Shown here in pieces: positions 1 to 11,035 of a DNA stretch of 64,000 nucleotides. Under the pieces are notes generated by a model that saw only the letters and a list, made by a program, of their open reading frames with translations, made no database searches and was not told the origin of the DNA. Both the position numbers and the translations under genes were made by a program. Numbering within the stretch: the stretch's first letter is position 1; each line of letters opens with the position of its first letter. This stretch comes from Heterobilharzia americana (lineage: Eukaryota; Platyhelminthes; Trematoda; Strigeidida; Schistosomatidae): positions 67,727,646 to 67,791,645 of the forward strand of contig OX104127.1 of NCBI GenBank assembly GCA_944470555.2. The letters run 5' to 3'.

Positions 1-745
1 TTGCGCCACCTATGGCGCCGCCGTGATATCCGTTTGTCTATTGAGGGTCGCGTGTACTGCACAGCAGTCCCCTCTGTTCTACTGTATGGCCGTGAAACAT
101 GGCCATTTAAAGTGGAAGATATAAAAAGGCTTCAGGTGTTTGACCACCGTTGCCTTCGTCGTATAGGACGTATTCCGTGGTGTCACCACGTGAGTAATGC
201 AGAAGTCAGATGTAGAGTTTTGGGGAGAAGAGGTAAGTCGGTTGACGAGGTTATGAACCTTCATCGACTGAGATGGTTGGGACACGTGTTGCGTATACCT
301 AGTCACCGATTGCCTCATCACACAATGTTGGCTGAGGTGGGTCCAGGCTGGAAAAAGGCTCGAGGTGGCCAGACTAAAACATGGCACGAATGTATGAAGT
401 CTCTGACTGTTGGTTTAAGCTATGTAGGACGATGCAGACTAGGTGGTTGGGGTCGGAGGGACAAGAGGAACCAGTGGTTGGAGACCCTAGGTGATATGGC
501 TGAGAAGCGATGTCAGTGGCGCAGATGTATACACACATTATCCTCATCTTAACAACGCCATACCGAATCTCACCATTTTGTCACTCCTCTTTCCTTTCTT
601 CTTGTACTTTATATTTCTTTTGACTGCATTCACTTATCTTCATTATTCACCTCACTACCTTTCTACTTGATGTACTGACGTGAGCTGTGTCAAGTCGGAT
701 CGTTACGCAGTAATGCCTGGTCGTATGTTGATATTGATGCTGATG
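1..745 (+). mobile_element. 3' end of a Perere-3/SR3-like non-LTR retrotransposon
   Basis: An open frame runs from the window edge to a stop at 550-552 (183 residues). It carries the C-terminal tail typical of schistosome non-LTR reverse transcriptases: LLYGRETWP, then VFDHRCLRRI, then LHRLRWLGHVLRIP, then a GGQTKTWH block, and finally CQWRRCIH. These lie downstream of the catalytic RT motifs, which are outside the window. The frame is unbroken here, so the copy is fairly young or was not yet damaged in this part. About 190 bases of 3' UTR follow, ending near a TTGATATTGATGCTGATGA tail. A short piece of the same 3' UTR recurs near 42050-42100 inside an MCM2 intron. The family name is from memory; RT clade not tested. 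Confidence 0.8.
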
Positions 746-819
746 ACTAGGGAGACACTTTGGAAACAAACACCTAGTTCTTATTCGTTCTATTTTCCCT
801 TTTTATAAATTTCATTCAG

Positions 820-3800
820 GTGTTCTCAATCCATCTATGCAACAAGAATTTTCAGATATCGAAAATTTATTCCATGAGTTATCATCGTTTGCTGTTACCA
901 GTGCTCTAAAGGTAATCATTTTTTACTGTCTACTACATTATTTCATTATGTTGTTTTTATTTTTGGAAGGCGGTGTCAATTACTGAAGGCTGTGTACCTG
1001 TGTCCGGGGAACAATAATAAGAATAGTTCACTTAATGAATCTATCTAGATGACTTTGTTGACTCTTGACTTCTAGTGATCTCCCACTCAACTCTTATACC
1101 TAAATGATATACTTTTTTTAACGAATCCGAATCTAAGTATTTAATATGTTCTGTCTACCTGTCAAGTATAAACGAATGCCATAGGGTTGAAGTGCATTAA
1201 CATCTGGTTTAAAGGTATGTACTAAGTTAGTCAAGTGTGTTGACTATTTTTATCAATATTAATTGTTTGTTTGCTGGTGGAATCATCGTAAAGACTCATC
1301 TGGCATCTGACAACTGAAATATTTTCTGAATAAAATGAGATATCCTGATGTCTTAGGTCACATATATTGTTATTGGACGTTACCCGTAAAGGTTGGTCAC
1401 AGGATAACTATGTGTATTGAAAAAAAGCTATTGTCAGATGGTGTAACTACCATTTTTATAGCATATGGGCTAAAATTAGAGTTTGAGATAAAGAAGTGAA
1501 GTCGTTTGATGAAGTTTATAATTTTTTGTAACAGATATGATTTGATAACGTGTTCGATTTGTCGAACTTCCGTCTCTCCCTATGTTTAGTATTAGCAGAA
1601 GCGAAATTATTTTGTTTAAAAACTCATAGTAGACTAAGACCTGCCACGTATCCATGAAGTCTGTGAATTGACTTAGTTTCCTGTTTGAAATTGACTAGTG
1701 GTCTTTCTCAAATGGTCTGACTGTTAATTTTAGCCTCAGGCATAAAGAGAAGGCTTGTTTAAGCTGCCTAGGTTCCATAACTCCTGTTGCATTGATGGTA
1801 TTGCTGTAGGAGGTAAATCGAGTGTTAAATATCTTGGATTAAATTTTACTTTTGGTCTTTGTTGGTCGTCTCATATCTTGTTAACTTCCAAGAAAGTCTT
1901 TCATGTAACATACTACATAAAGAAACTGAGACTCTACGGTTTAACTCAGCCTCTACTTTTAAAGCCCATTGATTCTTGCAGTTTACTTATTCTTCTCTAT
2001 TGTTCCACGTTGATCTTTCCTGGTGTACTAAAAAAGAACTACGTTCTATTGCGTCAGGTTTTGAAAGCCGTCAGTAAGGTAATTGCGGTTCCTCTGGCTC
2101 AACTGATTTACACTGTAGTTGACAGCTACTTAAAATCTAGCAGATGACTAGCTACACTAGGTTTAACTAACACTGAGCATACACTTAATTCACAGCTCTT
2201 TGCTTATTTCTCAGGAAGAACAAGAAGAAATCGCATAAGACTGTACGCTCGTACAGCTAAATACAAGAATTTGACTATGTTTAACCCGGTACGCATATCA
2301 TGTCGAGAAAACGGTGTTCGGACAGAACTCACTTATCTACTTTGCGACAATTAATAATCTTACATTCCAATCTTTTAACCAACAATGTAGAATTCGCCTT
2401 GTTGTTAGTATTCTTCACATAACTTATTATATAACTTGTTACAATAATACTATTCGAAATGTTGTAACTTTTCAGTTTCAATTTTCCTTTCCTATATTAC
2501 TTCGAATAGGGATTTAAGCAGCTTAATTTTTTATTTATGTCTCTTAAGGTAGTATGCACCACGGGCTAACATTAGTTGGCGAACCTTTAAAAATCTAGGA
2601 ACACTGGATAGCTATCTGTTTCGCCCTGGTATGAGACTACCCAACTATATGCATCCACGATCTCATCAGGGGTTGAAGTCAAGACCTCCAGGTGTCATGG
2701 CGAACGTGTAGACCATGGGGTCAAAGTTCAATAACCCACAGTTTTGCACTTCTGTCAATTCGCGACGTAGTGCGACTCTCCACTGTAGTCTTCATTTGAC
2801 CTATGGTAGGCCCCACGGGTCACGACTTCTCAATAGAACTTCGGGATGTCTATCTCTTACTTGTTCCATCTATCTTATACGGATGTGAAAAAGCTAGTAT
2901 GACTTGTGGTTTCTTTGAAGTAAAAGATGGATTATTTTTCACTTTGATTTGGCTATTCTGTTTAAGCGCAATAACTATCTGCAAATATCATCTGTTGATT
3001 ATATCAGTGTAGTATTCTGTTCTTGAACCTGCTATCCTCAGCATAAGTCTTATCAAAGACTTACCCTTGCACCATACACATACACTGTTATAGTGTGGGA
3101 TAAGATTACCGAAATCTTCATAAGAAACTGTAAATCTCTGAAGCCTGTTACAGCCAATCGTTTTGCACCGAAATTTCGAGAGAGAGCACACGAAACAGTG
3201 TGTAAATATCAGATTGGTTGAAGAGATGAAACATGAATAGGATTCAAATCTAGAAAGGCCTGGAAATAGCCAAGACCACTACAAATATATGTAAACCCTT
3301 GTATTTTGTATATATTATTGATGTTACAATACATCTGCTATCGCATTGACTTTTTCCATTTGTCGAGAAAAACGAACGATCATCAGGAGGTAGAGTCTGA
3401 AGGTTATTGTCCAAGGGTTCGCACAACGTGGGTTGTATCAAGTAGTCACTGTAACAAGTAACAACTGGAGATATAAAACACACACAAAATTAACAAGTGA
3501 CAAAACTTCTGGAAAAACTACTTCGTGAGATATTTTATACGATTTTTATCGCTAACTTTTGTTTAGATTCCAGTTTTACCTGGTTCATAAATGGAATGTG
3601 ATTCAACATATCTGTTCCTTGCAACTCCATATGAAGTCGATGTATGATATTGTATACAAAATGTCCATGGTACTATGATAAGTCGTAGGTGTTTTCATGA
3701 CCTAGTATTTCATATATATGGTAATCATTAACAGCCTTTTTTTAGCGTCAACAAAATTTCTTACTATAAGGCTGGCTTATGCAGTTTTCGATTTCTTTGA

Positions 3801-5161
3801 ATGCCTCGGTGCTTCAGATGCCTTTCATAGAGTGCGGTTCAGATTTTACTGCTGATTATCTGCAAATATCCAACTACACATACAACTTATTCTCCAAGTT
3901 GTTTTAGTTATTGGTCTTATGAGAATCTTAGTTCATAGAACCAGATCAACCCTAAGCAAACGACAGCAGATATCGGTAACTATCCTGTCTAGATGCGATA
4001 AACAGTAGAATTTTGTCACTATGAATTCATACCTAGCTTTGTTGCTTTGCCCTATGCTTATTTACTGTCCAGTTGCATATTTCTGTCAACCCTTAGGTTT
4101 GAACCCTTGTGCTCGGAGTATTTCTAGTATAGGTTTGAGCGTGTACATCGAATAGATGGTTATCTCAACACTTCTTGTTAACAATGCCTAATAGTGATGT
4201 GATTTATTTGTGTTTATTTTGTGATTACTGCTGGTAGCTTCAACATTATTAAAGTGTCAGATGATTGCTGTCTAGAAATAAAAGATTGAGGTTAGGTGGT
4301 TAAAGGCAGTCGACAGGATCCCTAAACCTGGGGTTCAAGCTCGCCAGCATCTGTCGTCAAAGTGTATTTGCAACCTCAGAGATTTAAACCAGTATTCTAA
4401 TCAGAGAAGTTATCCCTAAGCTATCTGGACCATGATTGACTTCCTGTAAGATCAGATTAGATTAATTAATGAGTCACACTGATGATAAATCGCATTTATG
4501 ATCTACTTACGAAAAATATCCTTTCTGTTTTCGTATGCTTGCTTGAATTTCGCTTTATCCTAAGCTGTTGAGTAAATGAAAACCAGTCGAAATCGAAATG
4601 TTCTTAGTATCTCTGTACACATTGAACCACACCTATTGTATTATACTATCTTGCTGCCCAAACATCGGTACATGGAACGGGGCTCGAACCCGTGACCCAG
4701 TGGTTGCAAATCATTTCAAACCAATGAGTCACAGCTTCATACTGATAAAAGTTAATAGATATGTTTCTGTCTGAAATGAGAATAACAAGGTTTTTCGGCA
4801 TTATCGATGTTATTTTTCATGTTTTCTTTTTCAGAGTAAAACTGACCAAGCATTAAAATCGCTTTCAGTATCAGAAAGTGAGAATATAATTCAAGATTTT
4901 ATGAATACAAGTGCATTGTCATATTGTGGAATATGTCTTTCACCAATCAATCCACTTGATGGTCAATGCATTAATGATCGTGTTAATGAGTCAACCACTT
5001 CTCCTTCTATCCCCTCCCCACCTCATCGACAAGCAATTCATCATTTGGCACATATTAATTTAGCTGGTTGCTATTATCATATTTCATGTGCTAATTTTTG
5101 GATGAATCGTGTTGACCTGTGCTTGCCAGCTCTTAAATTACCATCAATATCTTTGCGATAG
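820..5161 (+). CDS. gamma-synergin-like protein, last two exons (partial)
   Basis: Two exons of a gene that begins left of the window. Exon A is 820-911, after a TTCATTCAG acceptor and before an AAG|GTAATC donor. It reads about 30 residues, with IENLFHELSSFAVTSAL near its end. Exon B is 4835-5161, after a T-rich TTTTTCAG acceptor. It is in phase with A and ends at TAG 5159-5161. Exon B carries CGICL, a long linker, then CYYHISCANFWMNRVDLC and a final LP-rich tail. This Cys-x2-Cys ... His-x2-Cys-ANFW arrangement matches the extreme C-terminus of gamma-synergin (SYNRG/AP1GBP1), which binds the AP-1 gamma ear in trans-Golgi and endosomal clathrin traffic. The 3.9-kb intron between the exons holds a CR1-like fragment, an unclassified repeat and two tRNA-like pieces. 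The assignment is recognition of the C-terminal signature only. Confidence 0.62.
1740..2340 (+). mobile_element. CR1-like non-LTR retrotransposon fragment
   Basis: Translation from 1755 gives KYLGLNFTFGLCWSSH followed by YYIKKLRLYGL and LLILLYCSTLIFPGVL. This is the post-RT region typical of CR1/Jockey-type elements (KYLGV-x-F ... W-x-x-H ... SLLLYCSPVIFPG). After a stop at 2145-2147 the frame can be followed to about 2335 (SQLFAYFSGRTRRNRIRLYARTAKY, given here in part). It lies in the intron of the synergin-like gene, same strand. It is 5'-truncated and broken. Clade is inferred from motif order. Confidence 0.6.
2560..2890. repeat. Unclassified dispersed repeat, copy 1
   Basis: This block resembles 17680-18015 in the same orientation. 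Shared landmarks in order are AAGGTA near the start, TTGAAGTCA-GACCT, TCATGGCGAACG-GTA-ACCAT, CTTCTGTCAATT-GCGA, TGTAGTCT or CGTAGTCT, and CTTCTCA-TAGAACTTCG. No coding capacity was recognised. It may be an old retrotransposon UTR or a SINE-like unit. Confidence 0.55.
4285..4385 (+). repeat. tRNA-like SINE remnant
   Basis: Box-A-like TGGTTAAAGGC is followed about 30 bases later by box-B-like GGTTCAAGCTC, as in the internal Pol III promoter of tRNA-derived SINEs. There is no convincing cloverleaf, so it is not a tRNA gene. It sits in the last intron of the synergin-like gene. Confidence 0.4.
4575..4752 (-). repeat. tRNA-derived SINE (family A), antisense copy
   Basis: On the minus strand the head reads TGACTCATTGGT (box A) ... 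GGTTCGAGCCCCG (box B). A body containing TTTGGGCAGC follows and then a tail ending in a TTTCGAT-like string. The same order of landmarks is seen at 43285, 46790, 50345, 52005, 57405 and 61925. Confidence 0.6.
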
Positions 5162-5560
5162 ATACTAATAGTTAATGTGCTTTTCTTCCCAACCCGCCCC
5201 CAATCACTTTTCAAAGTGTTTTGTGATCATTTCTCTTGCAGTAATCTTCAACTGTGCAGCATTTTTATCACTTTCATTATTTTCTATGCTTTCCACAGTT
5301 TTTCTGTTCTACTTTTTATTTGTAATTCTCACACTGTTGGCGCTTTTTGTCTATTTATTTGTTTTTCATTTCTGTTGTCTTCATCATCACCACCGTCACT
5401 GGTTTGTTACACTTGTCACTTATTTTTTTTATTAAATCCAGTATTATGATTATGATTATTATTATTATTCCTATCATGAGCGTTATTGTTATTATCGGTA
5501 TCACTGCATTTTGTGATGTAATACAACATTATCTATTATCAACTGTGATTTATTAATGTC
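5162..5560 (+). other. 3' flank/UTR of the synergin-like gene
   Basis: T- and C-rich sequence with ATT/ATC runs (5440-5510) and a short GT run (5572-5592). The small open frames here overlap in two phases, are dominated by Phe/Leu/Ile and show no family signature, so they are treated as non-coding. No clear AATAAA signal was found close to the stop. Confidence 0.4.
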
Positions 5561-5867
5561 TACCATTTGGTGTGTATGTGTGTGTGTATGTGTCACTTTT
5601 GACTGTATCAATGCCTAAACCTGAGTGCTCAATTATGTGTACCGTTAGATGTTTAACACCAGAAGTTGCTGTGTGTTGTTCCTTGATTCGATGTTGATAG
5701 CTGTTATTGCTTATGAGAATTGTATACAGCTTCTTCTTCGTAGGAACGTGATTTAACGTGTGTACCTGGTCACAACCATTCTGAGACACTTTTGGTGCGC
5801 TCATCAAACTTTATGATAATGACTATAAGTGCAAACTTTGGGCACTGTGGTGTAGAATTTGATTCTA

Positions 5868-6116
5868 TATTAAATTCGTTTATTTCATATGTGGTTCACG
5901 GGATACAGTATTATTTACTTGATGACGATGTTCCCAGCATAAGTTATCATTGCTCATAATCATATCAATGTAATCACACTACTTTCCACATTTGATTTTC
6001 ATAGTTATGTCACCTCATATGATTTGTTTATAGGTGTTGCATCATTCCTATTAGACGTGTTGAGTGTTGATTCGATGAACAAAGATTTAGTAATCAATCT
6101 CTCCCTCTCTCTCCAC
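5868..6116 (+). repeat. Inverted flank (pLTR-like), left arm
   Basis: Reverse complement of 6832-7081 with scattered differences. Landmarks are CAGTATTATTTACTTGATG, ATCATATCAATGTAATCACA and GTCACCTCATATGAT. A related arm in the same orientation starts at about 7975. Confidence 0.7.
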
Positions 6117-6831
6117 CTAATTATAATGCAATTAAGTGCAGTGGCTTTATCCCACCCATCTTATTCCGTGGTTGTGTGTTGATGCACACATTACAATAGC
6201 CGAGTTTTCTATTCACATAATTTATCATATTCGGGTGTATCATTCTACATTGGACTACATTTTTGTGTTCCGCTATATACTAACTGACCCCGACCAGCTA
6301 GTTTGACCTATATACTTGAGCTCTCAGTCCATACATGAATTTGATAGATTGCATTATTTTCCTTAATTGGTTTTATCGTATCCTTAAGTCAGCCAACAAA
6401 GCTTATCTCTGAGTTAGTTTGTAGGTTAAAATGCTACCATAATTCCAGTTTTTGTTGAAGATCCTGCGTAAAGTTGCTGATGTACCTTTATTATGGGGTA
6501 GCGCAATGGGGACTGTGAACTGCTTTCTACTCGTGCTGTTGTTATTATTCGTACTTGTGTTACTGTTATTATTTCGTTTCTTATCTGTTCTTACTAATTC
6601 CTTCATAAACTGGAGAGGATAATGATTAATTATCAGCGCTTCTTTTATATTGTTCAGGTCTTTGCAATGACTAGTCAGCTTTCTAGCTCTATCACTTAGA
6701 CATTTGACTGAACGTGCGTTAACTGACATGGGATGAGATGACTTGAAGTCTAGATACCTGCTGGAATGTGTCTGTTTTCCGCAGATGATTTTCTGTAGAC
6801 TACTTTACTTAAGTCCAACATAGCTAGATGG

Positions 6832-7081
6832 AGAGAGAGAGGGAGGGAGATTGATTAATGAATCTTTGTTCATCGAATCTACACTCAACACTTGTAAGAG
6901 AAATGACGCAACACCTATAAAAGAATCATATGAGGTGACATAACTATGAAAATCAAATGTGGAAAGTAGTGTGATTACATTGATATGATTATGAGGAATG
7001 ATAACTTATGCTGGGAACATCGTCATCAAGTAAATAATACTGTACAGCTCAATATGTGTAATAAATCAAATAAACTTATAT
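6832..7081 (-). repeat. Inverted flank (pLTR-like), right arm
   Basis: Begins with GAGAGAGAGAGGGAGGGAG and continues as the reverse complement of 5868-6116. With the left arm it could form a stem of about 250 bp around a 715-base loop. Confidence 0.7.
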
Positions 7082-7970
7082 TGGACATTTGAAATGCTTT
7101 CTTCAATTCTCAATCAAGCAATTCTAATTTCTACACCTACACTCTGGTAATCACACTTGTTTGGATGTTTTGCGATTAGTTTTATAGTAATATAGTTCCA
7201 TAGTTGTTTATTAAAGCAATATCTTGCTAAGATTACTGTTTGTTGGACCTCTCCTTCCTTACAACTCTACAGTTTGACATTATTATGACTGATTTTTCAT
7301 CTGGATTATTATTTGTGTTTCAACTGATTATCTCAAATTATTAGGCTACTGTTAAACTTAATCTCATTTTCAACACGCTTATATCAAAGTATCCGTTCAA
7401 GAAGCTAATGCGCTAAAAAAGACCGATTTATTTCGACCAGTACAATAATCATCAGAAAGTTAAGGTAATCAGTAAATAATCAAGGATATGCATGACATAA
7501 GAGGTTTCATGACTAATTAGCATGATGGATTACACTATGCATTTTGAAATAATGACTGCTAGATCCAAGTCACCGTAGGAGAACATCCACTCACTGGAAT
7601 CCAGGTGGATCCAGCTGAATGCCCCCAAATATGACAAAATATGAATCCGTGATTCCATTACTAGTCATCATCAAGCAAACAAAGCTTAAAGTATGCTAAT
7701 AATCCCGGTGTAAACTTAATTCTGTATGTACCTGACAGGTAGCCGAAAGGTTGGACTAAATCGTTTCGTCTACAAAGTGTTTTTCCTGACATTCTCAGAA
7801 ATTATTATGAGAATCAATTATATGAACCATTTATGACTGGAATATAAAAAAGCGAATTCAATTTTGAGGTTTATGGGGATTTATTGAATAATTTCTCACT
7901 TCTGTCGTGAATTGACAGAAAAAGGAGATATGGACTTAAAACCTAATTTATTGTGGTGGGGATAAAGATG
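7082..7970. other. AT-rich intergenic sequence
   Basis: No reading frame with family signatures and no recognised repeat copy, apart from a weak CTGATGA/GAAA pair on the minus strand around 7425-7455 that does not fold as a ribozyme (see rejected items). Confidence 0.35.
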
Positions 7971-8870
7971 GTCAATTCCATATTAGATTTGTTTATTTGA
8001 TTTATTACACACATTGAGCTATACAGTATTATTTACTTGATTACATTTCGAGCATAAATTGTTACTACTCATAATCATATCAATGTGATCACACAACTTT
8101 CGACATCTTATTTTTATAGTCCTATCACCGCATATTCTTTTTTGTGATAGTCGAATTTTCCACATCGCTAGTATTAGTGTTGCATCATTGTTGACTCAAT
8201 GAAAAACGATTCGTTAGTCAATCTCTCCATCTAATGATATCTGACTTGAGTACAGTGTTTTTATCCTACCCTGTTGTGTAGTTGTGTGTCAGTACATCAT
8301 TGCAATAGCCGAGTTTTTTTTTCTTTTAAATTGTTCATCTTATTGGGATCTAATATTCTACATTTGGCTAAATTCCTATGTTCCGATAATCTAACTGACC
8401 TCAACCGGCTAGTTTGACGTATATACTTGACCTCATAGTATTTGCATGGAATTTAGTAGATTAGATTATTTTGCGTAACTGGTTCTACCGGGTCCTTTAG
8501 CTGACGAAGCTTATCTCTGAGTGAATTTGTAGTTTTAAATGCCACCCTGATTCCAGCCTTGTTGATAATCCTACGTAATGTTTCTGATATTCGTTCCTTA
8601 TATAATAACAAAGGCTTTGAACTATTTTCTCCTTGTGTCGTCATTGCTATTCAATAACAATTACTACTTCGCTTTTGTATTCTCTTGAATTCCTTAATGA
8701 TCTCTAGAGGATTATGATGTTTCAATTCCTTTAGCCCTTGGAATGACTAGTGAGTTCCCTAGCTCTATTATTTAAACATTTGACTAAACCCGCTTTAACT
8801 GACGTTGGATTGGATGATCTGAAGTATGGATACCTGTGGAATTGTACTGGTTTCCTGTAGACGGTAGTAT
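7971..8870 (-). mobile_element. Penelope-like element fragment (copy 2)
   Basis: The left end (7971-8240) matches the 5868-6116 arm in the same orientation. Read on the minus strand from about 8870, the frame gives TTVYRKPVQFHRYPYF (the xVYRKPT block of Penelope RTs), then SVKAGLVKCLNNRARELTS, then after gaps KERISETLRRIINKAGIRVAF, LRDKLRQLKDPV, and near 8390-8460 a GIY-YIG-like patch (EVKYI ... QTS ... VRLSEHRN) that needs frame changes. The RT core is absent. There are several stops and shifts, so it is a dead copy of the same family as 5868-7081. Confidence 0.65.
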
Positions 8871-9134
8871 TCAAACCACTATTTGTTCCTCGTCTTCTTT
8901 TGCAGTCCAGTATAGCTATTTCTCCTTGTACATCTACCTCATGAATTGGATTGTACCTACTACTGAGTTTACATGTGTAGGGAAAATGTCTATATGTTCC
9001 GATGCCGACACAATAAATGTGTCATCCATATGTCGTCACCATATCTGAGGTCCAAGATTAAACGTCCATAAGTCTTTTTGTTCCCAAATATCTATAATAA
9101 ATGCCAAGATATTAATCAGTATGCTATTGGAGAG

Positions 9135-9475
9135 CAGTCAGAATGCAGCTAAAACTAATACATTCCAACAGGTATCTAGACTTCAAATCATCCCATCCAA
9201 TGTCAGTTAAGGCAGGATTAGTCAAATGGCTAAGTGATAGAGCTAGAAAACTGACCAGCTACAGCAAGAACAAGGAATTGAAACACGTAAAAGAAGCTCT
9301 AATAGTTAATAATTATCCTACGCAGTTTATTAAGAAATTCTTACAGAAACAAAAAACGAAAAAATAACAATCACATGAGTGCGACTAATAACGACGACAC
9401 GAGTAAAAAGGAGTTCACAGCCTCCATTGTACTATTAATATAGGTGTAAAACTTGGGTATTCGCTTACGCAAGTT
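9135..9475 (+). mobile_element. Penelope-like element fragment (copy 3), opposite orientation
   Basis: A plus-strand frame at 9143-9367 reads HSNRYLDFKSSHPMSVKAG, then WLSDRARKLTSYSKN and EALIVNNYPTQFIKKFL. This is the same segment as copies 1 and 2 but inverted relative to them. It decays after about 9450 (traces of the FTVPIAL-like block at 9411-9440). Copies 2 and 3 therefore form an imperfect inverted pair around 8700-9300. Confidence 0.7.
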
Positions 9476-9479
9476 TGAC

Positions 9480-10210
9480 AGAATAACGAAGAAACCCACT
9501 GAGTCCCTTCACTGTCATTGGGTCCTTGCACTCTTTCAACTGACGAAATATATCCATTTATTCATTAACAAGAACAAGGCATGTATAAGCAAAGAAATAT
9601 TTCTTTTCATTGACAAAGTTTAGGCATTCAATAAAACAAATTTATTTTGTTTCCTACCAGTCTGACTCCTACCATCAAACAGTGGTATATTCCACTTCCT
9701 CTGACGTGTTTACCCTTTCCCCATTACAGTTTTGTTAGGGAAAGAAAGATCCATAGACTTTAAATATATTGAAAATTTTGTAGATTTTCTTCATGAATGC
9801 ATCTTTGAATTCTTGTACACTAACTTTCTTTTTTGAATATAGAAGAATGAAAGTATTGTCACCTTCATTACTCTCCACTATGAACAGTGTGTTTATATGA
9901 GGTTGATTAACTTCTGATAGCCGAATACAAGTTTACTTTTGGTAAATGATTATATATTGAAATACTTCCTAGAGAATAGCAGATTTTTGTTGGTGTTCGC
10001 TTATTCTTTCTGTGGTACAAGTTTGAAATGATAAACCTTATGAAGATTTCTTGATCAGATGAATCTTATAGTTATTATATATATGCATGAGATTATTTAC
10101 TTAGCTGTTTGTTTCAGCAGTAAGACATCAATGTATTAGGTTTTATTTTTGTGAAGTATAATTTGAGGTTATAGATTTGTCAGTTTCAGTGGTCTAAAAT
10201 GATCTTATTT
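9480..10210. other. AT-rich intergenic sequence
   Basis: No coding frame, RNA gene or repeat copy recognised on either strand. Confidence 0.35.
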
Positions 10211-10214
10211 AGTG

Positions 10215-10390
10215 ATACAAGAGGTGACTCGCATCGCTTTGGCGTTTGAAGCAACGGATGCCGGGTTTGGAACTCTCTCTCTTTATGGGAAAATCACCAC
10301 ACACCGAGACACAGTTTCATCTAGCTATCAAGGCCAAAACAGGAAAACATGCGCATCCTGAATTTCACTCTTAGCCACCACTGATCAAAT
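10215..10390 (+). mobile_element. SMalpha-like retroposon, copy 1
   Basis: The tRNA-like head has TTGGCGTTTGAAGC and then GGGTTTGGAACTC, a degenerate box B. Downstream, ATCTAGCTATCAAGGCCAAA ... CAGGAAAACATGCGCATCCTG, then ACTCTTAGCCACCA, follow the layout of the SMalpha hammerhead region (ATCCAGCTGATGAG ... GGACGAAACGCG ... TCCTGGATTCCACTG). Both parts of the catalytic core are lost here (CTATCAA for CTGATGA; GGAAAAC for GGACGAAAC), so no activity is expected. Confidence 0.6.
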
Positions 10391-10797
10391 TATGGGTTGA
10401 TTTTAATTGTTCAGATATTACGCATAGCTCTCAGACGTCTGATATTATGAGAATTTCACTTGGCTGTATTATAAAAAGCAAAAATGTCACGTACAGTAAA
10501 ACTGTAACTTAGTTAAATGACTTGACATAGTAATATCTACCGATTTCTTTGCGTGTTGCATTTTAGGCTGTTTTAGATTGTGCAAAATCTGAAATATGTA
10601 TTGGATGGATAGATCACATTTAGGTGAAAACGATGGTTGGTTTCGAAGTCAAATTAACTAGGATATATCATTATCACTCCGGGCTTGGAATATATATCTG
10701 ATTCTTTACGGGATAGGTGTTTCTTCTGCCGTCCAATTTCACTAATCGTCTCTACAGAGTATCGGTTCGCCTTAACTTGTATTTCAACACTTGTTTA

Positions 10798-10980
10798 TTG
10801 TTTCTTTTTGCCTAGTAGATATTGCTCTGGCGTTTAAAGCAATGGGTACTGGATCTGAGTCTCAGTGGGAACATCACTCACTTGGGCGCAGGTACATCCA
10901 ACTGATGATTCTCAAACAGGACGAAATACATTTCGTTGATTCCACTGCCACCAAGTAGACTACAATTATTGTGTTGATTG
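10798..10980 (+). mobile_element. SMalpha-like retroposon, copy 2
   Basis: The head reads CCTAGTAGATATTGCTCTGG then CGTTTAAAGCAATGGGTACT and GATCTGAGTCTCAG (tRNA-like boxes). A hammerhead-like core and a GATTCCACTGCCACCA end follow. The order is that of schistosome SMalpha elements as I know them. It lies about 400 bases after copy 1 in the same orientation and 55 bases before the 11036-11794 gene. Confidence 0.65.
10892..10944 (+). ncRNA. Hammerhead ribozyme-like core (SMalpha copy 2)
   Basis: The conserved CTGATGA is at 10902-10908 and GAAA at 10923-10926, with the expected linker length. The supposed cleavage position is after C10934 (TTTC|GTTG). Stem II is weak (TTCT against GGAC, with mismatches) and stem I has about two mismatches (CCAA against GTTG). 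So the core bases are intact but the helices are damaged. It probably has low or no activity. Confidence 0.55.
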
Positions 10981-11035
10981 TATTTTGAACGATTTTTAAA
11001 CCTTTTTCACTTATTAACATTTTGATAACTAATCC

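Larger units (their letters stand above)
5868..7081 (-). mobile_element. Penelope-like element fragment between inverted flanks (copy 1)
   Basis: The body (about 6117-6831, minus strand) encodes a Penelope-type stretch after the RT core: RYLDFKSSHPMSV, CLSDRARKLTS, then EALIINHYPLQFMKELV, then an Asn-rich linker and FTVPIALPHNKGTSATLRRI. A degenerate GIY-YIG-like region follows down to about 6220. The body is flanked by two arms of about 250 bases in opposite orientation: 5868-6116, and 6832-7081 read on the minus strand. Both share GTATTATTTACTTGATGACG, ATCATATCAATGTAATCACAC and a GAGAGAGGGAG or CTCTCTCC edge. Such flanks fit the pseudo-LTRs of Penelope-like elements. The RT core is missing, so the copy is not autonomous. 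Confidence 0.65.

Noticed and set aside
4660..4752. Possible tRNA gene (good box B, GGTTCGAGCCCCG)
   Set aside because: No acceptor-stem pairing, and the same unit recurs in many places with a shared tail, so it is a SINE.
5175..5556. Three overlapping Phe/Leu/Ile-rich frames after the synergin-like stop
   Set aside because: They overlap in different phases within a T-rich UTR and look like composition effects, not membrane proteins.
7380..7465. CTGATGA and GAAA boxes on the minus strand suggesting a hammerhead like those of Penelope elements
   Set aside because: The bases that should form stems I and II do not pair, and no clear cleavage site closes the fold, so a chance match is more likely.
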